From the NCBI GenBank assembly GCA_038209965.1, contig JBBQXF010000047.1, positions 1 to 35,663 of the forward strand: a stretch of 35,663 nt of DNA, written 5' to 3'. Of this stretch, positions 15,131 through 22,347 are shown in pieces; within the stretch, counting starts at the first letter, position 1; each line of letters starts with the position of its first letter. The stretch comes from JALONO01 sp038209965. GTDB taxonomy: Bacteria; Bacteroidota; Bacteroidia; Cytophagales; Thermoflexibacteraceae. The position numbers were made by a program, and so were the translations under genes. The notes under the pieces were generated by a model. The model was not told where the DNA came from and made no database searches. It worked only from the letters and a program-made list of their open reading frames with translations.

Positions 15131-15649
15131 CTAGGACTCAGCGTGACTATGGTGCTGTATCAAGAACGGTTGCCAATTCTCATCGCCCACCCCGGCAAAT
15201 TCGCGGAGGAAGACCACATAAGAGGGCCGGAAAGGGGAATACGGCAACTTGAAACCAGCCCGCTCAGGGGTGTCATTGCCCTTGCGCGAATTGCAGCGCT
15301 TGCAAGCCGTCACCAAATTGGTCCACTGGGTTTTGCCGCCCTTGGAGCGGGGCACCACGTGATCCAGTGTCAGTTCATCCCGCGACCCACAATAAACGCA
15401 ACGGTAATTGTCGCGCTTGAACACGTTGTGCCGATTGAGCATCACCGCTTTGAACGGGACGTGGGCATAGTTGCTCAGGCGGATGACCGATGGCATATTG
15501 TAGGCTTGAGATACTGTGCGGAGATATTGGTTCTCCACCGAGTGAACCACTTCTGCCTTGTCGGTAAACACCAACAAAAAAGCTTTGTAAACGCTGCACA
15601 CCGTCAACGCCCGGTAGTCGGAGTTCAGTACGAGCACTTTTCTACCCAT
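15131..15649 (-). CDS. HNH endonuclease family protein
   Basis: A 172-residue protein. The C-terminal half is an HNH (beta-beta-alpha-metal) domain: CVYCG (Cys84, Cys87) and ACKRC (Cys116, Cys119) form the structural zinc site, and LDHVVPRSKGG with His97, Asn111 and Asn120 form the catalytic part. The N-terminal half (KVLVLNSDYRALTVCSVYKA) is typical of a family found as a single chromosomal gene in many Bacteroidota and cyanobacteria, not of restriction or homing endonucleases. It is probably a DNA nicking or repair nuclease, target unknown. It has its own terminator. A 24-base palindrome lies 44 bases upstream of its ATG. No mobile-element signs surround it. Confidence 0.88.
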   Translation of the reverse strand: MGRKVLVLNSDYRALTVCSVYKAFLLVFTDKAEVVHSVENQYLRTVSQAYNMPSVIRLSNYAHVPFKAVMLNRHNVFKRDNYRCVYCGSRDELTLDHVVPRSKGGKTQWTNLVTACKRCNSRKGNDTPERAGFKLPYSPFRPSYVVFLREFAGVGDENWQPFLIQHHSHAES

Positions 15650-15692
15650 AACACTTACACAGTTGGAATGAATATTTATTGTGTATCAACCG

Positions 15693-15716
15693 AGTTGAAT
15701 TTTTAAAAGTTCAACT
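15693..15716. promoter_or_regulatory. 24-base near-perfect palindrome, candidate operator
   Basis: The half AGTTGAATTTTT is followed immediately by AAAAGTTCAACT. Eleven of twelve base pairs match, with no loop. A loop-free palindrome suits a dimeric DNA-binding protein better than an RNA hairpin. It lies 44 bases upstream of the HNH start and about 240 bases upstream of the sigma gene. Confidence 0.45.
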
Positions 15717-15779
15717 TGGCTGGCTTTTGGCCAAAATCCTGATTTCGCGTAATTTATGCTTTTGCGTTGAATTTTCAAA

Positions 15780-15787
15780 TACCTTTG
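15780..15787 (+). promoter_or_regulatory. Candidate -7 element for the sigma-factor operon
   Basis: TACCTTTG matches TAnnTTTG exactly. A TATG at 15755-15758 is a three-of-four -33 element with 21-base spacing. The resulting leader would be about 165 bases to ATG 15959, or about 110 to ATG 15902. Confidence 0.4.
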
Positions 15788-15958
15788 CTGGCCACACTAG
15801 CAATATTTAACAATAAATTCATTCTACCAATTCCTTGGCCCACTCGCAAAGTGGTGTGGCCGGGGAGCGAGCATACGATTGGAAATAAATTTTAGCCCCT
15901 CATGCAACTCTCCCTTTTTTCGTGGTGTCTTTGGATTGTAAACGTTCAGATACGCAAA

Positions 15959-16573
15959 ATGGCTTTGACGGTGGCCCTACCCCCAACACATTGGTTGCCC
16001 GAACGCGCCGCAAAAGAGGTGAGCTTGGGTACCGTATGGCACAATGCCCGGCAAGATGTGATCGATGGTTGCAAAGCGGGCGACCGCAAAGCCCAGTTTG
16101 ATCTGTATAAACTCTACGCTAAAGCAATGTACAACGTGTGCGTGCGCATCACGGGCAATACTGCCGAGGCCGAAGATGTGTTGCAGGAAGCGTTTTTACA
16201 GGTGTTCAACAAGATTGCGCTTTACCGGGGCGATGCGACCTTTGGGGCATGGCTCAAGCGGATAGTGATCAACGCCGCGCTCAATACCGTGCGCAAACGA
16301 CGGCTGACATTTGTGGAACTGGTGAGCGGCGAGCATGAGCTGGTTGAAGTTGGCCAGCCAGACGAGGAAGAGTTGTTGTTGCAGGTGGCCCAAGTGCGCC
16401 AGGCAGTCCAGCAACTGCCCGACGGCTACCGGATCGTGTTTTCCTTGTATCTGTTGGAGGGATATGACCATGCCGAAATCGCCGAAATACTGGGCATTTC
16501 GGTCTCAACCTCCAAAACACAGTATAACCGGGCAAAAAAACGGTTGTTGGAATTACTAAAAGAGAGAAAATAA
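15959..16573 (+). CDS. RNA polymerase ECF-type sigma-70 factor
   Basis: A 204-residue sigma factor with region 2 (QFDLYKLYAKAMYNVC through EDVLQEAFLQVFNKI and TFGAWLKRIVINAALN) and region 4 (LPDGYRIVFSLYLLEGYDHAEIAEILGISVSTSK) and no region 3, the ECF layout. It directs RNA polymerase to an envelope-related regulon. ATG 15959 (MALTVALPP) is chosen; the in-frame ATG at 15902 would add 19 residues (MQLSLFSWCLWIV...) that are hydrophobic and untypical. It is followed 19 bases later by a membrane anti-sigma-like gene and then a DUF4097 protein, so the three form one operon that probably regulates itself. Confidence 0.92.
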   Translation: MALTVALPPTHWLPERAAKEVSLGTVWHNARQDVIDGCKAGDRKAQFDLYKLYAKAMYNVCVRITGNTAEAEDVLQEAFLQVFNKIALYRGDATFGAWLKRIVINAALNTVRKRRLTFVELVSGEHELVEVGQPDEEELLLQVAQVRQAVQQLPDGYRIVFSLYLLEGYDHAEIAEILGISVSTSKTQYNRAKKRLLELLKERK

Positions 16574-16592
16574 TCCTTGATATAATGTAACA

Positions 16593-17168
16593 ATGAGCAA
16601 ATTAGAAGAATTTATCCAAAAAAATCGCCAAGAGTTTGATGCTTGGGAACCCAGCGACCAACTGTGGGGCAAACTGGCCAAGGGACTCGATGATTCCCCG
16701 GGGACTGGTCTACCAGTAAAAACGGTGCGCATGGTGCCCATAGCCAGGGTTTGGCAGATAGCCGCTGGTTTTGTCTTGATATTAGTGGCCGCATTGACGA
16801 TCCAGTATTATCTCAGCCAGAATGACCAACAGCCGGCCGTGGCCGCTCGACAGTCGCTGGAACAAATCGCCCCAGAACTAGCTGAGGTTGAGCAGTTCTA
16901 CACCCAACAGGTGAAGCTCAAAAGGCAGGAACTCCAACAGAGCGGGGCTCATAAGTTGGGCATGGACAAGGACGTGGACCGTGAACTGTCCAGCCTTGAT
17001 TCGGCTTATTCGGATTTGAAACTGGAACTTTACAAAACCGGCAGTCAAGAGGTTATTGATGTAATGATCCAGAATCTTTTGTTCAGAGTGGACATCCTCA
17101 ACAAACAAATGGATGCCTTACAAAATGTCAAAAAGTTGAACAATCAAACTCATGAAAAGCAAATATAA
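16593..17168 (+). CDS. Putative membrane-bound anti-sigma factor
   Basis: A 191-residue protein: a cytoplasmic N-terminus of about 50 residues (MSKLEEFIQKNRQEFDAWEPSDQLWGKL...), one transmembrane helix (about 52-73, WQIAAGFVLILVAALTI), and a helical periplasmic part with coiled-coil character (IAPELAEVEQFYTQQVKLK; LNKQMDALQNVKKLNNQ). The NRQEFDAWEPSDQLW start is typical of the anti-sigma-like partner found beside ECF sigma factors in Bacteroidota. It lacks the zinc-binding HxxxCxxC of ZAS anti-sigmas, so binding of the sigma factor is inferred from operon position and topology. It overlaps the next gene by 17 bases. Confidence 0.75.
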   Translation: MSKLEEFIQKNRQEFDAWEPSDQLWGKLAKGLDDSPGTGLPVKTVRMVPIARVWQIAAGFVLILVAALTIQYYLSQNDQQPAVAARQSLEQIAPELAEVEQFYTQQVKLKRQELQQSGAHKLGMDKDVDRELSSLDSAYSDLKLELYKTGSQEVIDVMIQNLLFRVDILNKQMDALQNVKKLNNQTHEKQI

Positions 17169-18207
17169 ATTTTCGCATTTCTCCCTTTGGCTTTGTCTAC
17201 TGATCCCGACCATTGGCTGGGCACAGTCGCAAGTCACCAAGAATTTTTCCGAAAAATACACATTGGGCAGCAGTGAAATGGTGGACCTGTCCAACCGTTA
17301 CGGGAAAGTCCACGTCAATACGTGGGACAAGAATGAACTCACCGTAGATGTCCTGGTCAAAGCCTGGGGCAGGAGCGAGAGTAAAGCCAATGACCAGTTG
17401 GGCCGGATCAAAATCAATTATGGCCGCCGGGGCAATGCCGTTTATTTTGAAACCATTATCGATGGCAACAATATCTCGATCAACAACAGTTCGGGATTTG
17501 AGATCAATTACACGGTCAACATGCCCCGTAAAAACCGCCTTAAACTCTACAATCGGTATGGACCGGCATTTCTGGACGATTTCAGTGGCGAATTGGACTT
17601 GTCGGTCAAATATGGCAAGTTCGTGGGCAATAAACTGACCGGATCCGCCAAAAAACTGGAGATTGCCTACGGGGGGGGCATGGAACTCCAGCAACTGGAA
17701 AATGGCACGGTTGACATCAGCTACGGCAGTGGCTCCATAGAAAAAGGTGGCGACATCATCTTGGACAACCGTTATTCCAAAGTGTCTTTTGGGTCGGTGG
17801 GCAATCTGCACTCCGACACTAAATACGGAGGCATCACCGTTGAGCGGGAAGCTGAAAGCATCAAGGGTACACTGGCTTACTCTGACTTCAAGGTGGGCAA
17901 AATCCAAAAGGAACTGACCATGGATGCTCGCTACGCCGGCAATTTCCGGGTGGACAAAATCGCCAAAGGCTTCGGCCATGTCGAACTGTACGGCGGTTAC
18001 AGTTCTTTCACCCTCGGGTTTGAAACTGGCAGTGCCTTTAAGTTTGAGGTCAATACTTCTTACGGAAATTTCAAGAACGACTTGGCCAGCGATGTGTCCC
18101 GGCAAATTGAGCAATCAAACAGCAAGCAATATGTGGGCACAGTGGGCAAAGGGGGATCTGGCTCAGTAAAAGTGAGCACCAAATACGGCAGTATCCGCTT
18201 CGAGTAA
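17152..18207 (+). CDS. Secreted DUF4097-type beta-solenoid protein
   Basis: A 351-residue protein with a signal peptide (1-25, ending GWAQ) and an all-beta body. From about residue 136 a tyrosine-centred turn recurs with a period of 17-19 residues: NRYG (136), VKYG (154), IAYG (173), ISYG (191), NRYS (208), TKYG (225), LAYS (243), ARYA (261), LYGG (280), later TSYG (304) and TKYG (345). This is the repeat of a beta-solenoid of the DUF4097/DUF2807 adhesin type. It is exported, probably to the periplasm or outer surface. As the last gene of a sigma/anti-sigma operon it may be the sensed or induced envelope component; the function is unknown. A terminator follows at 18230. Confidence 0.82.
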   Translation: MKSKYKFSHFSLWLCLLIPTIGWAQSQVTKNFSEKYTLGSSEMVDLSNRYGKVHVNTWDKNELTVDVLVKAWGRSESKANDQLGRIKINYGRRGNAVYFETIIDGNNISINNSSGFEINYTVNMPRKNRLKLYNRYGPAFLDDFSGELDLSVKYGKFVGNKLTGSAKKLEIAYGGGMELQQLENGTVDISYGSGSIEKGGDIILDNRYSKVSFGSVGNLHSDTKYGGITVEREAESIKGTLAYSDFKVGKIQKELTMDARYAGNFRVDKIAKGFGHVELYGGYSSFTLGFETGSAFKFEVNTSYGNFKNDLASDVSRQIEQSNSKQYVGTVGKGGSGSVKVSTKYGSIRFE

Positions 18208-18229
18208 GCCCCCGAGTACCTTGTCTGTT

Positions 18230-18264
18230 CCGGCCCGCATGACATTGCGGGCCGGGATTTTGTT
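18230..18264 (+). terminator. Terminator of the sigma/anti-sigma/DUF4097 operon
   Basis: Perfect ten-base arms CCGGCCCGCA and TGCGGGCCGG around the loop TGACAT are followed by GATTTTGTT. The stem is very strong and the U-tract modest; it lies 22 bases after the stop codon. Confidence 0.75.
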
Positions 18265-18414
18265 GGGGCCAAGCAGCAGCACGCCGTAAAAAAGTAATTA
18301 TCGGCTCGGCCATGTCACGACGGTAGCACCCAAGCCGTTGCCAACCAATCCAAAATCGAGAATAATAGATAACTTGCGTCATCAGGCCACCTAATAAACC
18401 GTCATCCTGTTGAT

Positions 18415-20082
18415 ATGAAATCTGACATCGAAATCGCCCGCGCCACCGCGCTCAAGCCCATTCAGTCCATCGCCGCTTCGCTGCAAATCCCGGAAGCCGA
18501 ACTGATCCCCTACGGAAAATACATGGCAAAAGTACCTTATACGCTCATCGATGAGCAGCGGGTGAAAGCGAGCAACCTGATCCTGGTAACGGCCATTACT
18601 CCCACCAAAGCGGGCATTGGCAAGACCACTGTATCGATAGGCTTAACATTGGGTTTACAAAAAATCGGTAAAAACGCCATAGTTGCCCTGCGCGAACCTT
18701 CCTTGGGCCCCTGTTTTGGCATGAAAGGCGGGGCCGCGGGCGGGGGATACGCCCAAGTGCTGCCCATGGAATCGATCAACCTGCATTTCACGGGCGATTT
18801 CCACGCGATCACCTGTGCCCACAACATGATAGCGGCTTTATTGGACAATTACCAATTTCAAAACCGACAAACCGACAAACAACTCGCCCAGATCCTGTGG
18901 AAGCGTGTGCTGGACGTGAACGATCGGGCCTTGCGCCACATCACGACCGGGCTGGGGGGCCCAACCAACGGCTTACCGGCCGAGTCGGGCTTTGACATTA
19001 CCCCGGCCTCCGAATTAATGGCCATTATGTGCCTGGCCTCGGGCATCGAGGATCTGCGCACTAGGATCGAGCAGATCTTGCTGGGCTACACCGCTAAAAA
19101 CGAGCCATTTACGGTCAAAGATCTGGGAATAGCGGGCAGCATCACCGTATTGTTGAAAGAGGCCATCCAGCCCAACTTGGTGCAAACCACTGAAAATACC
19201 CCCGCGATCATTCATGGGGGGCCTTTTGCCAACATCGCCCACGGCTGCAACTCTATATTGGCAACCAAAATGGCCCTTACTTTTGCCGATTACGTGGTGA
19301 CTGAAGCGGGGTTCGGGGCGGATCTTGGCGCAGAAAAATTTTTCAATATCAAATGCCGCAAATCGGGGCTTGCCCCCAAAGCCACCGTCATTGTCGTCAC
19401 TTCGCAGGCCCTCAAAATGCACGGCGGGATAGCAGAGGACAGCCTCAAGCTGCCAAACTTGGCCGGCCTGAAAGTCGGTTTGCAAAATCTCGACCACCAC
19501 ATCGGCAATATGCAGGGCTTTGGCCAATCGGTCATCGTGGCCTTCAACCAATACCATTTTGATACCGCAGAGGAAATAGACTTCCTCCGCGCATGGAGTA
19601 CCGCCCGTGGGGTAAGATTTGCAGTGAACAATGCCTTCGCCAAAGGTGGCGAGGGAGCCATCGAGCTGGCCGAAACTGTGGTGGAAACCATTGCCAACAA
19701 TCCTTCGCAACCTGTCCAGTTTACTTACCAAGATTCGGATTCGCCGATTGACAAAATCCGCCAAGTGGCCCAACAGATTTATGGGGCCAAGGACATTGTG
19801 CTGGACAAAAAAGCCCGATTGAATGCGGCCAAAATCAATAAATTGGGGCTGGATCATTTGCCCGTTTGTATTGCCAAAACCCAGTACTCTTTCTCGGCCG
19901 ATGCGGCGGCCATTGGGGTAGCGACCGGTTTTGACTTGCCCATTGCGCAATTGATTGTCAATGCGGGCGCGGGGTTCATCGTGGCCGTGGCCGGGGAAAT
20001 CATGCGGATGCCCGGGCTGCCCAAAGTCCCCCAAGCCCAATTCATTGATCTGGTGAACGGGCAAATTGAAGGGCTGAGCTAG
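18415..20082 (+). CDS. fhs: Formate-tetrahydrofolate ligase (10-formyl-THF synthetase)
   Basis: A 555-residue monofunctional synthetase that joins formate to tetrahydrofolate using ATP, feeding one-carbon units to purine synthesis. Hallmarks include the P-loop TPTKAGIGKTT (62-72), REPSLGPCFGMKGGAAGGGY, FTGDFHAITCAHN, the VVTEAGFGADLGAEKFFNIKCR segment and the C-terminal GEIMRMPGLPKVPQA. The length is complete. The P-loop differs from the common TPTPAGEGKTT but matches Bacteroidota forms. It is cytoplasmic. It sits alone: its usual partner folD is not in the window. A possible hairpin terminator follows. Confidence 0.97.
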   Translation: MKSDIEIARATALKPIQSIAASLQIPEAELIPYGKYMAKVPYTLIDEQRVKASNLILVTAITPTKAGIGKTTVSIGLTLGLQKIGKNAIVALREPSLGPCFGMKGGAAGGGYAQVLPMESINLHFTGDFHAITCAHNMIAALLDNYQFQNRQTDKQLAQILWKRVLDVNDRALRHITTGLGGPTNGLPAESGFDITPASELMAIMCLASGIEDLRTRIEQILLGYTAKNEPFTVKDLGIAGSITVLLKEAIQPNLVQTTENTPAIIHGGPFANIAHGCNSILATKMALTFADYVVTEAGFGADLGAEKFFNIKCRKSGLAPKATVIVVTSQALKMHGGIAEDSLKLPNLAGLKVGLQNLDHHIGNMQGFGQSVIVAFNQYHFDTAEEIDFLRAWSTARGVRFAVNNAFAKGGEGAIELAETVVETIANNPSQPVQFTYQDSDSPIDKIRQVAQQIYGAKDIVLDKKARLNAAKINKLGLDHLPVCIAKTQYSFSADAAAIGVATGFDLPIAQLIVNAGAGFIVAVAGEIMRMPGLPKVPQAQFIDLVNGQIEGLS

Positions 20083-20096
20083 GCTGCCGCCCCAAA

Positions 20097-20116
20097 CCCC
20101 GCATTTGGCCGCGGGG
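20097..20116 (+). terminator. Weak hairpin after fhs
   Basis: CCCCGC and GCGGGG pair around eight bases, 15 bases after the fhs stop. No clear U-tract follows, so termination here is uncertain. Confidence 0.3.
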
Positions 20117-20176
20117 CACGTCAACTCAACTAATCTTTTACGGAAACATTCTTCCACCGATAGAAGTTATCTGTGC

Positions 20177-20184
20177 TACATTTG
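20177..20184 (+). promoter_or_regulatory. Candidate -7 element upstream of the DUF420 gene
   Basis: TACATTTG matches TAnnTTTG exactly, 90 bases before the ATG at 20274, but no TTTG lies at the expected -33 distance. Confidence 0.3.
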
Positions 20185-20273
20185 CGGGCAATTGGCGGAC
20201 CATTTTACCCATTTGCGCATCTGCCAAAAACCATTTAATGTACTGTTCAACTCCATTTTAGCATCGCTTAACT

Positions 20274-20813
20274 ATGCTCACTACGATTCAGTCCCCCAGT
20301 TGGTTTAATAAAAAAATTGTCAATGTTTTGTCAATAGTCATTCCACTGGCGGTGGCGGTGCTCATCGGCATCCGGCAAAAATTGCCCCTTGGCGAATGGA
20401 CGAGCGTGCTGCCCCATGTTATTGGCCTGATCAATACATTGACCACCGTCACCCTGATAGCCGCTTTGATGGCAATCAAGGGCAAAAAATTCGTTTTGCA
20501 CCAAAACTTGATGCTCGGGGCGGTGGGCCTTGGGGCCGCGTTCTTGGTATTGTACATTCTCTACCACATTTCCAATCCGTCAACTCCCTATGGCGGCGTT
20601 GGGGCCATTCGGTATGTGTATTATTCTTTGTTGGTTTCCCATGTGGTGCTTTCCATCGGGGTCGTCCGCTTTGTGCTCTTGGCCCTATACTATTCCCTCA
20701 ACCGCCAATTCGAAAACCACCGGAAAATCGTCAAAATTGCTTTCCCCGTTTGGTTATATGTCTCGGTGACGGGCGTTGTGGTCTATTTGATGATCAGTCC
20801 ATATTATCCCTAG
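20274..20813 (+). CDS. DUF420 membrane protein (CtaM/YozB-like)
   Basis: A 179-residue protein with five predicted helices. DUF420 features are conserved histidines in VLPHVIGLINTL, FVLHQNLMLG, LYILYHIS and LLVSHVVLS, and the ending HRKIVKIAFPVWLYVSVTGVVVYLM. In Bacillus and Staphylococcus relatives (CtaM) the family supports assembly of heme-copper terminal oxidases; the histidines suggest heme or copper contact. No oxidase genes are beside it. The ATG 20274 start is clean. A bidirectional terminator separates it from greA. Confidence 0.85.
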   Translation: MLTTIQSPSWFNKKIVNVLSIVIPLAVAVLIGIRQKLPLGEWTSVLPHVIGLINTLTTVTLIAALMAIKGKKFVLHQNLMLGAVGLGAAFLVLYILYHISNPSTPYGGVGAIRYVYYSLLVSHVVLSIGVVRFVLLALYYSLNRQFENHRKIVKIAFPVWLYVSVTGVVVYLMISPYYP

Positions 20814-20837
20814 GCGCAGCGGCTGGCCGGGCAAGTC

Positions 20838-20878
20838 AACAAAAAAGGAACAGTGCCAAGCACCGTCCCTTTTTTGTT
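20838..20878 (-). terminator. Terminator shared by greA and the DUF420 gene
   Basis: On the minus strand the stem GGGACGGTGC / GCACTGTTCC, with loop TTG, is flanked by A- and T-runs. Two pairs are G-U on this strand but A-C mismatches on the plus strand, so it is stronger for greA. It begins 18 bases after the greA stop and 25 bases after the DUF420 stop. Confidence 0.85.
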
Positions 20879-20895
20879 AAACTCTTCACGGTGGG

Positions 20896-21366
20896 CTACC
20901 GCCAGATTTCCAACACCTCAAATTTGATGGCTCCGCGCGGGGTTTTGATATCGGCAAATTCTCCGACTTTTTTACCCAACAACCCTTGGCCGATCGGTGA
21001 TTTGACAGAAATTTTGCCCAAACCAAGATTGGCTTCTTCTTCGGCCACAATCAGGTACTCTACCACTTGCCCATTGGCCGGGTTCTTGATTTTCACTTTG
21101 GACAAGATAGATACTTTGGAAGCGTCGAGCTTCGATTCATCAAGAATGCGGGCCGACCCCAACGCCTCCTCGAGTTTCGATATTTTCAGCTCGAGCATCC
21201 CCTGCGCATCTTTGGCGGCATCATATTCGGCATTTTCGCTCAGATCGCCCTTGTCCCGGGCTTCGGCAATTTGTGCGGCAATATGGGAGCGGCCTTTGGT
21301 ACGCAAATCGTGCAGTTCACCTTTTAACTTGCTCAAGCCTTCTGCGGAATAATACGTTACTGCCAT
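20896..21366 (-). CDS. greA: Transcription elongation factor GreA
   Basis: A 156-residue factor that binds the secondary channel of RNA polymerase and triggers cleavage of backtracked RNA. The N-terminal coiled coil carries the acidic tip RDKGDLSENAEYDAAKDA with the catalytic acidic residues Asp41 and Glu44; the C-terminal FKBP-like domain ends GQGLLGKKVGEFADIKTPRG. Length and motifs are standard. The ATG 21366 is preceded by a leader that contains a perfect promoter and an intrinsic terminator, so expression probably depends on read-through. The gene diverges from a rhomboid protease gene. Confidence 0.96.
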   Translation of the reverse strand: MAVTYYSAEGLSKLKGELHDLRTKGRSHIAAQIAEARDKGDLSENAEYDAAKDAQGMLELKISKLEEALGSARILDESKLDASKVSILSKVKIKNPANGQVVEYLIVAEEEANLGLGKISVKSPIGQGLLGKKVGEFADIKTPRGAIKFEVLEIWR

Positions 21367-21398
21367 AACTTTAAGTTGTTAAGCTTTCATTAAAACAG

Positions 21399-21440
21399 AA
21401 AAAAATAATAACGGTTCCCCAGATGAGGACCGTTACTATT
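21399..21440 (-). terminator. Intrinsic terminator inside the greA leader
   Basis: On the minus strand the arms (21427-21440 and 21404-21418) pair over about 13 bases with one bulge and one mismatch around an eight-base loop (TCATCTGG), followed by seven T (21399-21405). It lies between the predicted greA transcription start (about 21450) and the greA ATG (21366). No other minus-strand gene lies upstream for it to terminate. Confidence 0.7.
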
Positions 21441-21457
21441 CCTTTTCTCACTTATGG

Positions 21458-21488
21458 CAAAAATAGGGAGCATTGATCACTATTCAAA
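21458..21488 (-). promoter_or_regulatory. Promoter of greA
   Basis: On the minus strand TTTG (21485-21488), exactly 19 bases, then TATTTTTG (21458-21465): a perfect match to the Bacteroidota sigma-A consensus TTTG-N19-TAnnTTTG. The start of transcription is predicted near 21450-21453. Confidence 0.75.
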
Positions 21489-21520
21489 ATTTTTTTTGTC
21501 CACCACGTGCTCCAATTGGC

Positions 21521-21551
21521 TTTGATCTGCCCCAAATCTGCCCTAAATTTG
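21521..21551 (+). promoter_or_regulatory. Promoter of the rhomboid gene
   Basis: TTTG (21521-21524), exactly 19 bases, then TAAATTTG (21544-21551): a perfect consensus promoter. The -7 element ends six bases before the ATG at 21558, so the transcript probably starts at or next to the start codon. Confidence 0.7.
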
Positions 21552-21557
21552 TTTTTT

Positions 21558-22214
21558 ATGGATCTGACCCCCGCTTTTCGCCATTCGCTCAAGTATGTTG
21601 CCGCTGCCTGGGCCATTTTTCTGGTAGCCCATTTACTATCCATCGAGCTGACGGTGCTCGGCATTTATCCCCGGCGTTTCCTTGGCCTGCCGGGCGTTTT
21701 TCTATCCCCGTTTATTCATGGCGATCTCCAGCACCTGATTTCCAATTCGGTTCCGTTCATTATCTTGTTTACCAGCATTCTGTTTTTCTATCACCGGGTG
21801 GCCGCCAAGGTATTGCTCGTCCTGTACTTGGGCACCGGACTGGGGGTGTGGCTTTTCGCCCGCTCGTCGTTCCATGTCGGGGCCAGCGGGCTGGTTTATG
21901 GTTTTGCCACTTTCCTGTTTTTCAGCGGGGTATTCCGGGGAAGCTTGCCCTCCCTGATCATTGCTGTGGCCGTAGCCCTGCTTTATGGGGGCATGGTGGC
22001 GGGCATTTTCCCGCACGATGAAGGCGTATCGTGGGAATCGCACTTGATCGGGGCCATTTTGGGAGTGGCCACGGCCTACCAAACCCGCCACCAAATTGAG
22101 CCAGCAGTGGTTGATCCGGTCGCCCCCGCCGATCTTGCCAGCGATCCGCCGGAGGGCTACCGCAATTTGGCGGGCAAAAACTACAAATATGCCTACAAAG
22201 AGGGCGATCAATGA
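21558..22214 (+). CDS. Rhomboid family intramembrane serine protease
   Basis: A 218-residue polytopic protease with the catalytic dyad Ser110 in FHVGASGLVYG (GxSG) and His162 in WESHLIGAILG, plus the conserved HGDLQHLISN (His54, His59, Asn63) of the rhomboid fold; about six helices are followed by a hydrophilic tail. It should cut transmembrane substrates within the inner membrane. The frame is open upstream to a TTG at 21507, but that lies upstream of the predicted transcription start, so ATG 21558 (MDLTPAFRH) is the start. The tail ends with GYRNLAGKNYKYAYKEG, a short conserved-looking element of unknown role. Confidence 0.92.
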   Translation: MDLTPAFRHSLKYVAAAWAIFLVAHLLSIELTVLGIYPRRFLGLPGVFLSPFIHGDLQHLISNSVPFIILFTSILFFYHRVAAKVLLVLYLGTGLGVWLFARSSFHVGASGLVYGFATFLFFSGVFRGSLPSLIIAVAVALLYGGMVAGIFPHDEGVSWESHLIGAILGVATAYQTRHQIEPAVVDPVAPADLASDPPEGYRNLAGKNYKYAYKEGDQ

Positions 22215-22347
22215 CCCCAGGTCGAGCCAAGATTAAATTCATCTAAGCGATTAATCGGGTTTAATTTCCTTGATTTTTAATGTTTTGCTTTTTTGACTGT
22301 TGAAAGCCCCATTTTTGGGGTATCAGTAGGTCTATTTTTACCGCCCA

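Larger units (their letters stand above)
15650..15958. other. 309-base divergent intergenic region between the HNH and sigma-factor genes
   Basis: A+T-rich, with no supported gene. It holds the palindrome at 15693-15716 and a -7-like element TACCTTTG at 15780-15787. The sigma gene could start at ATG 15902 rather than 15959, which would shorten this region. Confidence 0.5.

Noticed and set aside
15131..15649. HNH gene as a restriction, homing or mobile-element nuclease
   Set aside because: There is no methylase, intron, intein or phage gene beside it; the N-terminal half fits a chromosomal single-copy family.
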